Source of the DNA: an uncultured Eubacteriales bacterium
GTDB lineage: Bacteria; Bacillota; Clostridia; Oscillospirales; Acutalibacteraceae
Reading direction: 5' to 3'
Length of the DNA: 64,000 nucleotides
Assembly (NCBI GenBank): GCA_934457115.1
Contig: CAKSHI010000003.1
Span: 62,001-126,000 of the forward strand
Shown: piece by piece, positions 55,212 through 63,344 of the stretch
Numbering within the stretch: position 1 is the first letter of the stretch
How the letters are laid out: each line of letters begins with the position of its first letter
Notes under the pieces: generated by a model
What the model saw: only the letters and a program-made list of their open reading frames with translations
Told to the model about the DNA's origin: nothing
Database searches by the model: none
Program-made: the position numbers and the translations under genes

Positions 55212-55825
55212 GCAAGACTGTTATAGTTGGAATAACGGGTCAAACAGGTGCGGGCAAATCCACTCTTGCAAAAATACTAAGTAAAAGCGACATACCTATT
55301 ATAGATGCCGACATAGAGGCTAAGGAAGTTTTAAAAAAGGATAAAAGTCTAATACCTCTTTTAAAGCAGGAGTTTGGAAGTGATATAACAAATTCAAACG
55401 GCATCCTTGATAGAAAACTCTTGGCGTCGAGGGCTTTCGCTTCAGATGAAAATACAAAGAAGCTAAACAATATAATGCTTCCGTCTATAATATCAGATAT
55501 TAAGAATAAAATAGAGCTTTTTAGAAAATCCAAGGAAAATATTATTGCGATAGATGCACCACTTCTTTTTGAAAGTGGATTGGATGAAGTTTGCAATATA
55601 ATTATTTCAGTTACTGCCGGATGTGCTACAAGGTTAGACAGGATAATTAAACGAGATAATATTACAATAGATTTAGCCAAAAAAAGAATTAGCGCTCAAA
55701 AGTCTGAAAAATACTATAAGGATAAGTCTGATATTATTTTAAATGGGGGATTAAGTTTAGATAGATTTGAACATGAAGCCGAAAAGATAATATATCAAAT
55801 TAGGAAGAAGGCCTATAGTGAGTAA
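55208..55825 (+). CDS. coaE: Dephospho-CoA kinase
   Basis: 205 residues. VGITGQTGAGKSTLAKILS is the P-loop, IIDADIEAKEVL the acidic substrate site, IAIDAPLLFESGLD the Walker-like motif, and SAQKSEKYYKDKSDIILNGG the C-terminal block. It makes CoA in the last step of the pathway. ATG 55208 overlaps tsaC, and slt begins inside its end. Confidence 0.93.
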   Translation: MSKTVIVGITGQTGAGKSTLAKILSKSDIPIIDADIEAKEVLKKDKSLIPLLKQEFGSDITNSNGILDRKLLASRAFASDENTKKLNNIMLPSIISDIKNKIELFRKSKENIIAIDAPLLFESGLDEVCNIIISVTAGCATRLDRIIKRDNITIDLAKKRISAQKSEKYYKDKSDIILNGGLSLDRFEHEAEKIIYQIRKKAYSE

Positions 55826-56393
55826 GAAAAAAGTTAGGGTAATGATTATTGTATTATTAATGACAGGCCTGTCCCTATTAGTACTATTGGTTGTCAGCTC
55901 GGGCTGCACACAAAAGTATCTAATGAAAAAAGTATACAAGTTGGAGTATCAGCAATATGTGCATCAAGCTGCGAAAAAGTACAATGTAGAAGAAGCCTTA
56001 GTATATGCGGTGATAAAAAGTGAAAGTAATTTTACAGTGCGTGCTGAATCAAGGGCGGGAGCTAAAGGACTTATGCAGCTTATGCCGGATACGTTTACTT
56101 GGCTGCAGCGATATACTGATGATGAGTATATGGATGAGACATATCTTGCAGACCCAAAAATAAATATTGATTACGGGACTCATTTGTTGTCTATCTTATT
56201 AAATAAGTATGATTGTGACGAAGTAGCCATAAGTGCATATAATGCAGGCATGGGTACAGTAGATAGATGGCTTTTGGATCAGGATTGTTCTTATGATGGA
56301 AAAACTCTTTCATATATCCCGTACCCGGAAACCAGGTTTTATGTAGATGAGGTCATATATAATAGAAAAATATATAGAAATTTGTATTTTTAG
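55818..56393 (+). CDS. Lytic transglycosylase, Slt family, lipoprotein or membrane anchored
   Basis: 191 residues. A hydrophobic N-terminus (about 7-30) ends in VVSSGC, which may be a lipobox or a plain anchor. The SLT domain has the catalytic Glu in YAVIKSESNF (about 70-79), SRAGAKGLMQLMPDTFTWL and the AISAYNAGMGTV motif. It cleaves glycan strands to 1,6-anhydro ends. GTG 55818 overlaps coaE by 8 nt, as in many Clostridia. Confidence 0.92.
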   Translation: MSKKKVRVMIIVLLMTGLSLLVLLVVSSGCTQKYLMKKVYKLEYQQYVHQAAKKYNVEEALVYAVIKSESNFTVRAESRAGAKGLMQLMPDTFTWLQRYTDDEYMDETYLADPKINIDYGTHLLSILLNKYDCDEVAISAYNAGMGTVDRWLLDQDCSYDGKTLSYIPYPETRFYVDEVIYNRKIYRNLYF

Positions 56394-56411
56394 AAAGTGA
56401 GGAAATTGAAT

Positions 56412-57821
56412 ATGCAAGAAATTAAAGAAGAAAAGTCTCAGGCTGAAAAACTTAGAGAAGAGCTATTGATGAAAAAGCAAAATGGCATTCTAAAAGTAAG
56501 CGATGAGGATGTAAAAAAAGCAGATGAATTTTGTGAAGGATACAAGGATTTTTTAAATAGGGCTAAAACTGAAAGAGAATTTATAAAGGAATCTCTTGCA
56601 CTTGCAAAGGAAAAAGGATTTGTAGAATTCGATTATTCCAAAAACTATCAAGCAGGAGACAAGGTCTATTATAATAATAGAAATAAAGCCTTAGTTTTAG
56701 CAGTTATAGGCCGAAACGGAAGTAAAAACGGTATAAAAATGGCTGCAGCCCATGTTGATTCGCCGAGAGTAGACTTAAAACCAAATCCACTTTATGAGGA
56801 TAACGGCTTGGCATTTTTCAAAACCCATTATTACGGTGGAATTAAAAAATATCAATGGACAGCTATTCCGCTTTCGCTCCATGGTAAAGTAATTAAGAAG
56901 GATGGAACTTCTATAGAAATAAGGCTTGGAGAAGATATAGGTGATCCCTGTTTTTGTATAACGGACCTTTTGCCGCATTTAGCAAAAGAACAAATGAAAA
57001 AGACTATGTTAGAGAGTTTTACGGGTGAGGATTTAAATATTTTAATAGGCAGTCGCCCGTTTAAAGACGATGAGGCTTCAGGAGCAGTAAAACTTAATAT
57101 AATGAGGTTGCTAAATGAAAAGTATGGCATTATTGAATCAGACTTTTTATCAGCTGAACTTGAGTTAGTTCCTGCGTTTAAGTCGAGTGATATAGGTTTT
57201 GACAGAAGTATGATAGGCGCCTATGGTCAAGATGATAGAGTTTGTGCATATACAGCATTGAGGGCTATATTGGATTGTGAAGATCCAAGAAGCACTGTTA
57301 TGACTATCCTAGCTGACAAAGAAGAGGTTGGAAGTGACGGCAATACCGGAATGCATTCATCCTTCTTTAGATACTTTATAGCAGATTTAGCTAAGATGGA
57401 CGGCTTAGAAGGAAGACACGTATTATCAAAATCTAAGTGTTTGTCAGCAGACGTAAATGCGGCTTTTGATCCAAACTATGCAAGTGTATATGAATCAATG
57501 AACAGCAGCTTTATAAATAACGGCGTTGTGATAACTAAGTATACGGGAAGTGGCGGAAAATACGATACATCAGACGCATCAGCTGAATTTATGGGCGAGA
57601 TAAGAAAGATGCTTGATGAAAATAATATACTTTGGCAACCGGGAGAATTAGGTAAAGTAGATGGCGGCGGCGGCGGAACTGTTGCTAAGTTTATAGCAAA
57701 CCTAAATGTTGACGTTGTTGATTTGGGAGTACCCGTACTTTCTATGCATTCCCCATTTGAGGTTGTCTCAAAAGTAGACACATATATGGCTTACATGACA
57801 TTTAAAAACTTCTTATTCTAA
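56412..57821 (+). CDS. M18 family aminopeptidase
   Basis: About 469 residues. MAAAHVDSPRVDLKPNPLYE carries the first metal His/Asp, ADKEEVGSDGNTGM the catalytic Glu, FDPNYASVYESMN and SMHSPFEVVSKVD the last metal His. This is the M18 aspartyl aminopeptidase group that removes N-terminal residues from cytosolic peptides. ATG 56412 is 9 nt from AGTGAGG; GTG 56397 lies within that site. It is the last gene of the prfA cluster and ends at a terminator. Confidence 0.94.
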   Translation: MQEIKEEKSQAEKLREELLMKKQNGILKVSDEDVKKADEFCEGYKDFLNRAKTEREFIKESLALAKEKGFVEFDYSKNYQAGDKVYYNNRNKALVLAVIGRNGSKNGIKMAAAHVDSPRVDLKPNPLYEDNGLAFFKTHYYGGIKKYQWTAIPLSLHGKVIKKDGTSIEIRLGEDIGDPCFCITDLLPHLAKEQMKKTMLESFTGEDLNILIGSRPFKDDEASGAVKLNIMRLLNEKYGIIESDFLSAELELVPAFKSSDIGFDRSMIGAYGQDDRVCAYTALRAILDCEDPRSTVMTILADKEEVGSDGNTGMHSSFFRYFIADLAKMDGLEGRHVLSKSKCLSADVNAAFDPNYASVYESMNSSFINNGVVITKYTGSGGKYDTSDASAEFMGEIRKMLDENNILWQPGELGKVDGGGGGTVAKFIANLNVDVVDLGVPVLSMHSPFEVVSKVDTYMAYMTFKNFLF

Positions 57822-57826
57822 AAAAT

Positions 57827-57858
57827 AAACTGCACTCAAGATTTCTTGAGTGCAGTTT
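57827..57858 (+). terminator. Strong terminator after the aminopeptidase
   Basis: The 14-nt arms AAACTGCACTCAAG and CTTGAGTGCAGTTT are perfect, with an ATTT loop, followed by TTAGTTTAATT. Confidence 0.92.
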
Positions 57859-57904
57859 TTAGTTTAATTATATAAAGTTATATATAAAATCAAAAAAATT
57901 CAAC

Positions 57905-57932
57905 GTGAAAAAAGCTCAAAATATGTTATAAT
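57905..57932 (+). promoter_or_regulatory. Promoter for the 363-residue orphan gene
   Basis: GTGAAA (57905-57910), a 16-nt spacer and TATAAT (57927-57932), 33 nt before the start codon. The -35 box is weak. Confidence 0.5.
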
Positions 57933-57965
57933 AAGATTTAGGATAGTATTGGGGGGATTTGTATT

Positions 57966-59057
57966 ATGCAATATACCAGCCGCGAGTTAAGAAAGAATAA
58001 AAAGAAATATAAAAAGATGAGCCAAGAAGAAAAATTGAAGATGTCTCATGATTTTGAAATAATTAACAGTATGGATTTAATTGATGTGTCAAAGCTAAAT
58101 AGTTTTGCTATAAATAAATATATTAATGTTAGCAAGATGTATGCCGGCTTAGGCTATAAAGGCCGATTTCTTAATGTTTTAAATGAGCTGAATTTTGTTG
58201 CCGATTGCAGAAAAGTTATGCAAGAAAATGGTTATGGTTATGTACCAGAAGATGAGAAATATATGAAATATTTAGAAAATAAGGCTAAATTCGATGAAAA
58301 TCGTTCAGATGATATACAGGTTGAGGATATGTATGTGAATCCGGAACAGGATTTGAATGTTTCAATGGATAAGAAAGAAAAGGGATATGACAAGGACTGG
58401 ACAGAGGAAGCAAAATTTGGTGAAAAAGTCCCGGAAGAATGTAGATTGTTTGATGTAACTGATCCGGAAGGATTAAGACAGTATAAACCTGCAACTTTAT
58501 ATAAGGCACCTGTGCTGGGTGGAAATAGATTGGGTAAAATTAAGTTTACAACTTGTGTGAAATCTTCTAGATTGGGAAAATTGTTTGGTTTTGCAGCAAG
58601 TGACCAACAATCTGCTATGAGTCTGGAATATACAGAGTGGGTTGGTCGTATGAATCGTGAGAAATGTTGCAGTAGAGTTAGGATTGCTGTTTCAATGAAA
58701 AAGGATGATAAGGGTAAAATCCATTACGAAATGCCGATGTATGGAGAGTATGACGGTCCGGATTCAGAAAAAACTGAGACTGAAGTGACACCTAATACAG
58801 CGTATGGTATATTGAGAAGTATGTCGCAATATATGAGGGAAAACCCGGAGGGAAGTCGTTTAGGACATTTCAAGAATACTCATGATTTTGTTAAAAGTGT
58901 TACGGGACGTTCATATGAAACTGCATGTATTGTAGAAGACCGAACTAAGTTGAAAAGTGTAGCCAAATTACATAATTCATATAATGCAGGAAGTGCTGCT
59001 AATAAAATAAGAAGTTGGAAATTAAATTTAGCTAAGGAACAAAAAGCAAAAGCTTAA
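57966..59057 (+). CDS. Protein of unknown function (363 residues)
   Basis: I do not recognise this protein. It has no signal peptide and no membrane segment. A strongly basic head (RKNKKKYKK) leads to a helical part (about 20-90), an acidic middle (about 90-160, with VEDMYVNPEQD and EEAKFGEKVPEE), and a more globular C-terminal half with KFTTCVKSSRLGKLFG, EYTEWVGRMNREKCCSRVRI and TPNTAYGILRSMSQYM, ending in a basic tail. GGGGGGA precedes ATG 57966, and terminators flank both sides, so it is its own transcription unit. Its arginine codons include more CGT than in most neighbours, except rpoBC. It may be a recent arrival or strongly expressed; function is unknown. Confidence 0.8.
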   Translation: MQYTSRELRKNKKKYKKMSQEEKLKMSHDFEIINSMDLIDVSKLNSFAINKYINVSKMYAGLGYKGRFLNVLNELNFVADCRKVMQENGYGYVPEDEKYMKYLENKAKFDENRSDDIQVEDMYVNPEQDLNVSMDKKEKGYDKDWTEEAKFGEKVPEECRLFDVTDPEGLRQYKPATLYKAPVLGGNRLGKIKFTTCVKSSRLGKLFGFAASDQQSAMSLEYTEWVGRMNREKCCSRVRIAVSMKKDDKGKIHYEMPMYGEYDGPDSEKTETEVTPNTAYGILRSMSQYMRENPEGSRLGHFKNTHDFVKSVTGRSYETACIVEDRTKLKSVAKLHNSYNAGSAANKIRSWKLNLAKEQKAKA

Positions 59058-59077
59058 TATTAATGATAAAATATATT

Positions 59078-59120
59078 AAACTCCTATGATTATTAGAAAT
59101 ACTTATAATCATAGGAGTTT
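59078..59120. terminator. Bidirectional terminator between the orphan gene and argS
   Basis: The 16-nt arms AAACTCCTATGATTAT and ATAATCATAGGAGTTT are perfect, with an 11-nt loop; ATTGTTTA follows on the plus strand. argS ends 10 nt away on the other strand. Confidence 0.9.
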
Positions 59121-59130
59121 ATTGTTTACT

Positions 59131-60825
59131 CTACATAGATTCAGGTGCGGAAACCTTAAACATGGAAAGTAGGTTGTTTATAGCGATTTTAACTGCTAAG
59201 CAAAGATTAATTCTTGCATACATTAATCCTTCATCGTCACATTTTACCCTGCAGCTTGAATAAAACTTATGGAATAAAGTCGCTAAGTCGATAGCGTATT
59301 TTGTCATGTTAGCAGGATTATAGCTTTTAGCTGAATTTATAATTTCATTTGTATAAAGAGCCAAATGCATAATTAAATCTTTTTCTTCTTTTGAGGATAG
59401 AAGTTTTAAATCTATATCATTGATATCCTTTGGAGAGATACCTTCCTTTTTAAGATTTCTTAAAATACTGCAAATTCTTGCGTGGGCATATTGTACGTAA
59501 TATACCGGGTTTTGGGAGTCCTGCTTTATTGCAAGATCTATATCAAAATCCATTTGTGTGTTAGGCTCACGCATATTAAAGAAAAATCTTGCTGCATCTA
59601 CTGGTACTTCATCTAATAAATCTGAAAGTTGGATAGCTTTGCCTGTTCTCTTGCTCATTTTAACTACTTCACCGTTTTGTACAAGCTTTACAAGCTGCAT
59701 TAAAACAACGTCAAATTTGGAGGCATCTAAACCTAAGGCTTGTATAGCACCCTTCATTCTTGCAACATGGCCGTGATGGTCAGCTCCCCAAACGTCTATG
59801 CATCTATCAAAGCCACGGGTTAAAAATTTGTTTCTATGATATGCAATGTCGGCTGCAAAGTATGTAGGAATGCCGTTGTTTCGTATTAGAACATCATCTT
59901 TTTCGGCACCAAAATTTGTAGCCTTATACCAAGTAGCACCGTCCTTTTCATAGGTAAGGCCTTTGTCTTTTAGTATATTGATAGTTTCAAGTACTTCGCC
60001 GTTTGCATGCAATGTGCTTTCGTGGAACCAGTTGTCATATACAATCCTATATTTCTCCATGTCCTTTTTCATTTTAGAAATATTAAGTGGAAGTGCAAAG
60101 TCAACTAGAGCCTTTCGCCTTTCTGCCTCCGGCTTGTCAAGATAGGAGTCGCCATACTGCTTACAAAATAAAGATGCAAGATCCTTGATATCTTCACCGT
60201 GATAGCTGTCTTCAGGTAGGGGGACATTTTCCTCACCCTTAAATATTTGTTGATATCTTATATCCAAAGAAAGTGCAAATTTTTCTATTTGGTTGCCGGC
60301 ATCGTTTATATAGAATTCTCTATATGTATCAAAACCTGCAGTTTCTAATACGGAAGCCAAACAGTCCCCTAAAGCTCCACCTCGTGCATTTCCCATATGC
60401 ATAGGTCCTGTGGGGTTGGCAGACACGAATTCTACCATGACTTTTTGTCCTTTGCCGTAATTCGATTTACCATAATCACTGCCTAGTTTTGCGATATCCT
60501 TTAATACTTCAATATAAAAAGTATCATCTAGGAAAAAGTTTATAAATCCCGGACCTGCAATTTCATATTTTTTAAACATAGACCCCGTTAGATCTATGTT
60601 TTCACAAATAGATTGAGCTATTTTTATGGGTGCAGTTCTAAAAACCTTTGCAGAAACCATTGCAATATTTGTTGCGAAATCTCCATGGGATTTGTCTTGT
60701 GGCATTTCTATTACAAATTCGGGAATATCCGCTTTTGGTAAGGTATTTGCATCGATAGCAGCAGATACTGCTTGTTTAATAATTTTTTTTAAATTGTCAG
60801 TTGCTTGCAACACTATTTTTGACAT
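59131..60825 (-). CDS. argS: Arginine-tRNA ligase
   Basis: 564 residues, class I. The HIGH-type motif is in SANPTGPMHMGNARGG (about 133-148), and the KMSKS motif is KMSKRTG (about 390). An N-terminal additional domain (about 1-110) and a C-terminal DALR anticodon domain (about 445-564, with YAHARICSILRNL) are present. ATG 60825 lies inside the DUF1934 gene end, with AAAGGGG upstream. Confidence 0.97.
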   Translation of the reverse strand: MSKIVLQATDNLKKIIKQAVSAAIDANTLPKADIPEFVIEMPQDKSHGDFATNIAMVSAKVFRTAPIKIAQSICENIDLTGSMFKKYEIAGPGFINFFLDDTFYIEVLKDIAKLGSDYGKSNYGKGQKVMVEFVSANPTGPMHMGNARGGALGDCLASVLETAGFDTYREFYINDAGNQIEKFALSLDIRYQQIFKGEENVPLPEDSYHGEDIKDLASLFCKQYGDSYLDKPEAERRKALVDFALPLNISKMKKDMEKYRIVYDNWFHESTLHANGEVLETINILKDKGLTYEKDGATWYKATNFGAEKDDVLIRNNGIPTYFAADIAYHRNKFLTRGFDRCIDVWGADHHGHVARMKGAIQALGLDASKFDVVLMQLVKLVQNGEVVKMSKRTGKAIQLSDLLDEVPVDAARFFFNMREPNTQMDFDIDLAIKQDSQNPVYYVQYAHARICSILRNLKKEGISPKDINDIDLKLLSSKEEKDLIMHLALYTNEIINSAKSYNPANMTKYAIDLATLFHKFYSSCRVKCDDEGLMYARINLCLAVKIAINNLLSMFKVSAPESM

Positions 60826-61261
60826 CTTTATTACTTGCCCCTTTTCTTATTTTAATAAATATATGGTGAAGACTGGAAAGATCTGAATTAATATCAAGAG
60901 AATAATCTATTTTCAAGGTTCCTCCATCTTCGTTCAAGGATGAGGAAATGCGAGAGGTTGAGATACCTACAATTAAATTACCTACTTCAGTTGCATATAG
61001 ACTTTGATGGCGCTTGTCCTTTTCGAGTATAAGCCTTGTACTGGTATTGCCTGATTTAGTTAGCGTAACTTTACTTTCGCCATCTACTTTCAAGGTTGAG
61101 GTTGTCTTTTTTGATATATCGTCTTCATCGTATTCATCATATATTATATAGTACTTATTGTTTTTGTTGACGTAAGAACATGATGTTTGTAATTCGATTT
61201 TTTCCTCTTCACCGTTAATCGTTTGGATTCCTACTATGTCTATTAAATATGGTTTTTCCAA
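60797..61261 (-). CDS. DUF1934 family protein (YwiB-like beta-barrel)
   Basis: 154 residues. The family pattern is visible: IVGIQTINGEEEKIELQTSC, YYIIYDEYDE, KVTLTKSGNTSTRLILEKDK and LDYSLDINSDLSSLHHIFIK-like sequence at the end. The function is unknown; the family is a small lipocalin-like barrel that habitually sits next to argS in Firmicutes, as here, overlapping it by 29 nt. TTG 61261 has AAAGGAA about 8 nt upstream. Confidence 0.88.
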   Translation of the reverse strand: MEKPYLIDIVGIQTINGEEEKIELQTSCSYVNKNNKYYIIYDEYDEDDISKKTTSTLKVDGESKVTLTKSGNTSTRLILEKDKRHQSLYATEVGNLIVGISTSRISSSLNEDGGTLKIDYSLDINSDLSSLHHIFIKIRKGASNKDVKNSVASN

Positions 61262-61274
61262 ATTATCATTCCTT

Positions 61275-62087
61275 TTAAAAAGTTTCGATATTCACCCTTG
61301 AAACATCGTAATTGATTTTGGACCCTAAAAATAAATTTGCAACATTAGAAAAACCTTCAGTTGTATCACTTACAAAGAAAGAACAGTTACCTTTTTTACA
61401 AGAGCTGTTTAATAAGTTATTTTTTTCTAATAGTCCTGCCGAATATAATGCAGTTTCCTTTCCGGAATCGATTATATTTATGTTAGATCCTATTACTTTG
61501 GTTATTGCTTCTCTTATTATTGGGTAGTGGGTGCAGCCTAGGATTAATGTATCGATATTATTTTTGACAAGGCTGTTTAAATAATGCTCTATTGTAAGAT
61601 TTAATATGGGATCATCGTAGGCTATGAACCCGTTTTCAACCAATGGAACAAATAGTGGGCAATCTTGTTCAAAAATCTCAAGATCCTTATTTATGTGAAG
61701 AAGGTCTTTTTTGTAGGAATGACTTTTTATTGTTGCTGTGGTTCCTATAACTCCTATTTTGCCATTTTGAGTTTTAGAAGCTGCAGCAATTGATGTAGGC
61801 TTAACCACCCCAGTAAATAAGACAGGCAGTTCACTTTTAAGTTTTGTGGCAACAGAGCTTACGGTTCCGCATGCAGCTATTATCATTTTAACGTTATGAG
61901 ACAACAAAAACGCAGTATCCTGGAAGGAGTATTTTATGATAGTCTCGGGACTTCTTGTTCCATAAGGTACTCGGCCGGTATCTCCAAAATACACAATATC
62001 CTCGTGCGGCAGTAATTTTAAAAGTTCCTTGACTGCAGTCAAACCTCCAAGTCCGGAATCAAATACCCCTATAGCTTTACTATTCAT
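61275..62087 (-). CDS. murI: Glutamate racemase
   Basis: 270 residues. GVFDSGLGGLTAVKELLKLL and VYFGDTGRVPYGTRSPETI are diagnostic; the two catalytic cysteines lie in IIAACGTVSS and LILGCTHYPII. It supplies D-glutamate for peptidoglycan. It overlaps ddl by 8 nt and is followed by DUF1934-argS in the same direction. Confidence 0.96.
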   Translation of the reverse strand: MNSKAIGVFDSGLGGLTAVKELLKLLPHEDIVYFGDTGRVPYGTRSPETIIKYSFQDTAFLLSHNVKMIIAACGTVSSVATKLKSELPVLFTGVVKPTSIAAASKTQNGKIGVIGTTATIKSHSYKKDLLHINKDLEIFEQDCPLFVPLVENGFIAYDDPILNLTIEHYLNSLVKNNIDTLILGCTHYPIIREAITKVIGSNINIIDSGKETALYSAGLLEKNNLLNSSCKKGNCSFFVSDTTEGFSNVANLFLGSKINYDVSRVNIETF

Positions 62088-63168
62088 TTAAAAGGCCGCC
62101 TTTTTCAAAAGCAAGTTTAATTAGACACTCTATCAATTGTTCTATAGGAAGTCCGCTTTTTTGCATTAACATTGGGTACATACTTATACTTGTAAAGCCG
62201 GGGAATGTGTTTATTTCATTTAAAAGTATTCGATTTGTATCTCTTTCAACAAAGAAATCTACTCTTGAAAGTCCGCTACATCCTAAGGCAGCATAAGCTT
62301 TTTTGGCTATTGAGCGTATGTTTGAAGCAGTATCGTCATCTATGTGAGCCGGGATAAACAATTCAGTAGTGTTGTTTACATATTTCGAGTTATAGTCATA
62401 GAATTCATTCTTAGAAGCTATTTCACCAACTATAGATGAGGTTAATACGTTGTTTCCTAATATAGCACATTCTACCTCTTGACCTACTATTGCTTCTTCA
62501 ATTAAAATTCTATTATCTTCTTTTAAAGCGGTTTTTATGCATTCTACAAGTTCATTTCTATTATGGGCTTTTCCTACTCCGACAGATGAGCCTGCATTAG
62601 ACGGTTTAACAAAAACAGGGTAGTCTCCCAATTCTCTTTCAATTTTTAGGATATATTCTTGAGGATCTTTTTCAAACTCATATGCAGTAAACCATGAATA
62701 CTTAGCTTGAGGGATGTTATTATAGTCAAATAGAATATTTGTAGTAATTTTATCCATGCAACAAGCAGATGAAAGTGTATTGCACCCTACATAAGGAATA
62801 CCCATTATCTCAAAAAGGCCTTGTATTGTACCGTCTTCACCGTTTCTGCCGTGAAGTACCGGGATAGCAACGTGAATTTTAACAAATTTATCATTACCGT
62901 TTTCTTTAAAGATAATTCCACTTTTGGGTGGGTTTGGAGATATATAAACAGGTGTTATGTATTTACGGTTGTTTTCCCAAGAACCGTCCGCCATAGCGTC
63001 GGTAGGGCCGTTATATAAAAACCACTCGCCTTTTTTGGTTATACCTATAATATATAAATTATATTTTTCTTTTGATATGTTATTTACAAAGAAAACAGCA
63101 GATCGTCTTGAAACTTCATGTTCCGAAGAGCGACCGCCGAAAATAATAGCCACATTTTTTTTAATCAA
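62080..63168 (-). CDS. ddl: D-alanine-D-alanine ligase
   Basis: About 362 residues of the ATP-grasp family. VAIIFGGRSSEHEVSRRSA is the N-terminal motif, VLHGRNGEDGTIQGLFEI the family block, VFVKPSNAGSSVGVGKA the ATP loop, EINTFPGFTSISMYPML the C-terminal metal site. It makes D-Ala-D-Ala for the wall. TTG 63168 has AGAAGGTGG 8 nt upstream and lies downstream of a clear promoter; longer readings would start at the -35 box. Confidence 0.95.
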   Translation of the reverse strand: MIKKNVAIIFGGRSSEHEVSRRSAVFFVNNISKEKYNLYIIGITKKGEWFLYNGPTDAMADGSWENNRKYITPVYISPNPPKSGIIFKENGNDKFVKIHVAIPVLHGRNGEDGTIQGLFEIMGIPYVGCNTLSSACCMDKITTNILFDYNNIPQAKYSWFTAYEFEKDPQEYILKIERELGDYPVFVKPSNAGSSVGVGKAHNRNELVECIKTALKEDNRILIEEAIVGQEVECAILGNNVLTSSIVGEIASKNEFYDYNSKYVNNTTELFIPAHIDDDTASNIRSIAKKAYAALGCSGLSRVDFFVERDTNRILLNEINTFPGFTSISMYPMLMQKSGLPIEQLIECLIKLAFEKGGLLNE

Positions 63169-63199
63169 AATAATCCACCTTCTAAAAAAATATGTTTTT

Positions 63200-63228
63200 A
63201 TGATACCATATATATTGTAGTTTAGCAA
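63200..63228 (-). promoter_or_regulatory. Promoter for ddl-murI-DUF1934-argS
   Basis: Minus strand TTGCTA (63223-63228), a 17-nt spacer and TATCAT (63200-63205), about 32 nt upstream of the ddl TTG start. Confidence 0.65.
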
Positions 63229-63284
63229 ATAAAATTCATTATAATAAGGAAAGTTTTTTCTTTAGCATAGATTTACGATTTGTG

Positions 63285-63313
63285 TTGAAAAAAACAAAAT
63301 AATGTTATATAAT
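63285..63313 (+). promoter_or_regulatory. Promoter for the leucine-rich-repeat surface protein
   Basis: TTGAAA (63285-63290), a 17-nt spacer and TATAAT (63308-63313), 31 nt before the start codon. Confidence 0.75.
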
Positions 63314-63344
63314 GTATCTATAAAGTAAATTTAAGGAGGTTTTT

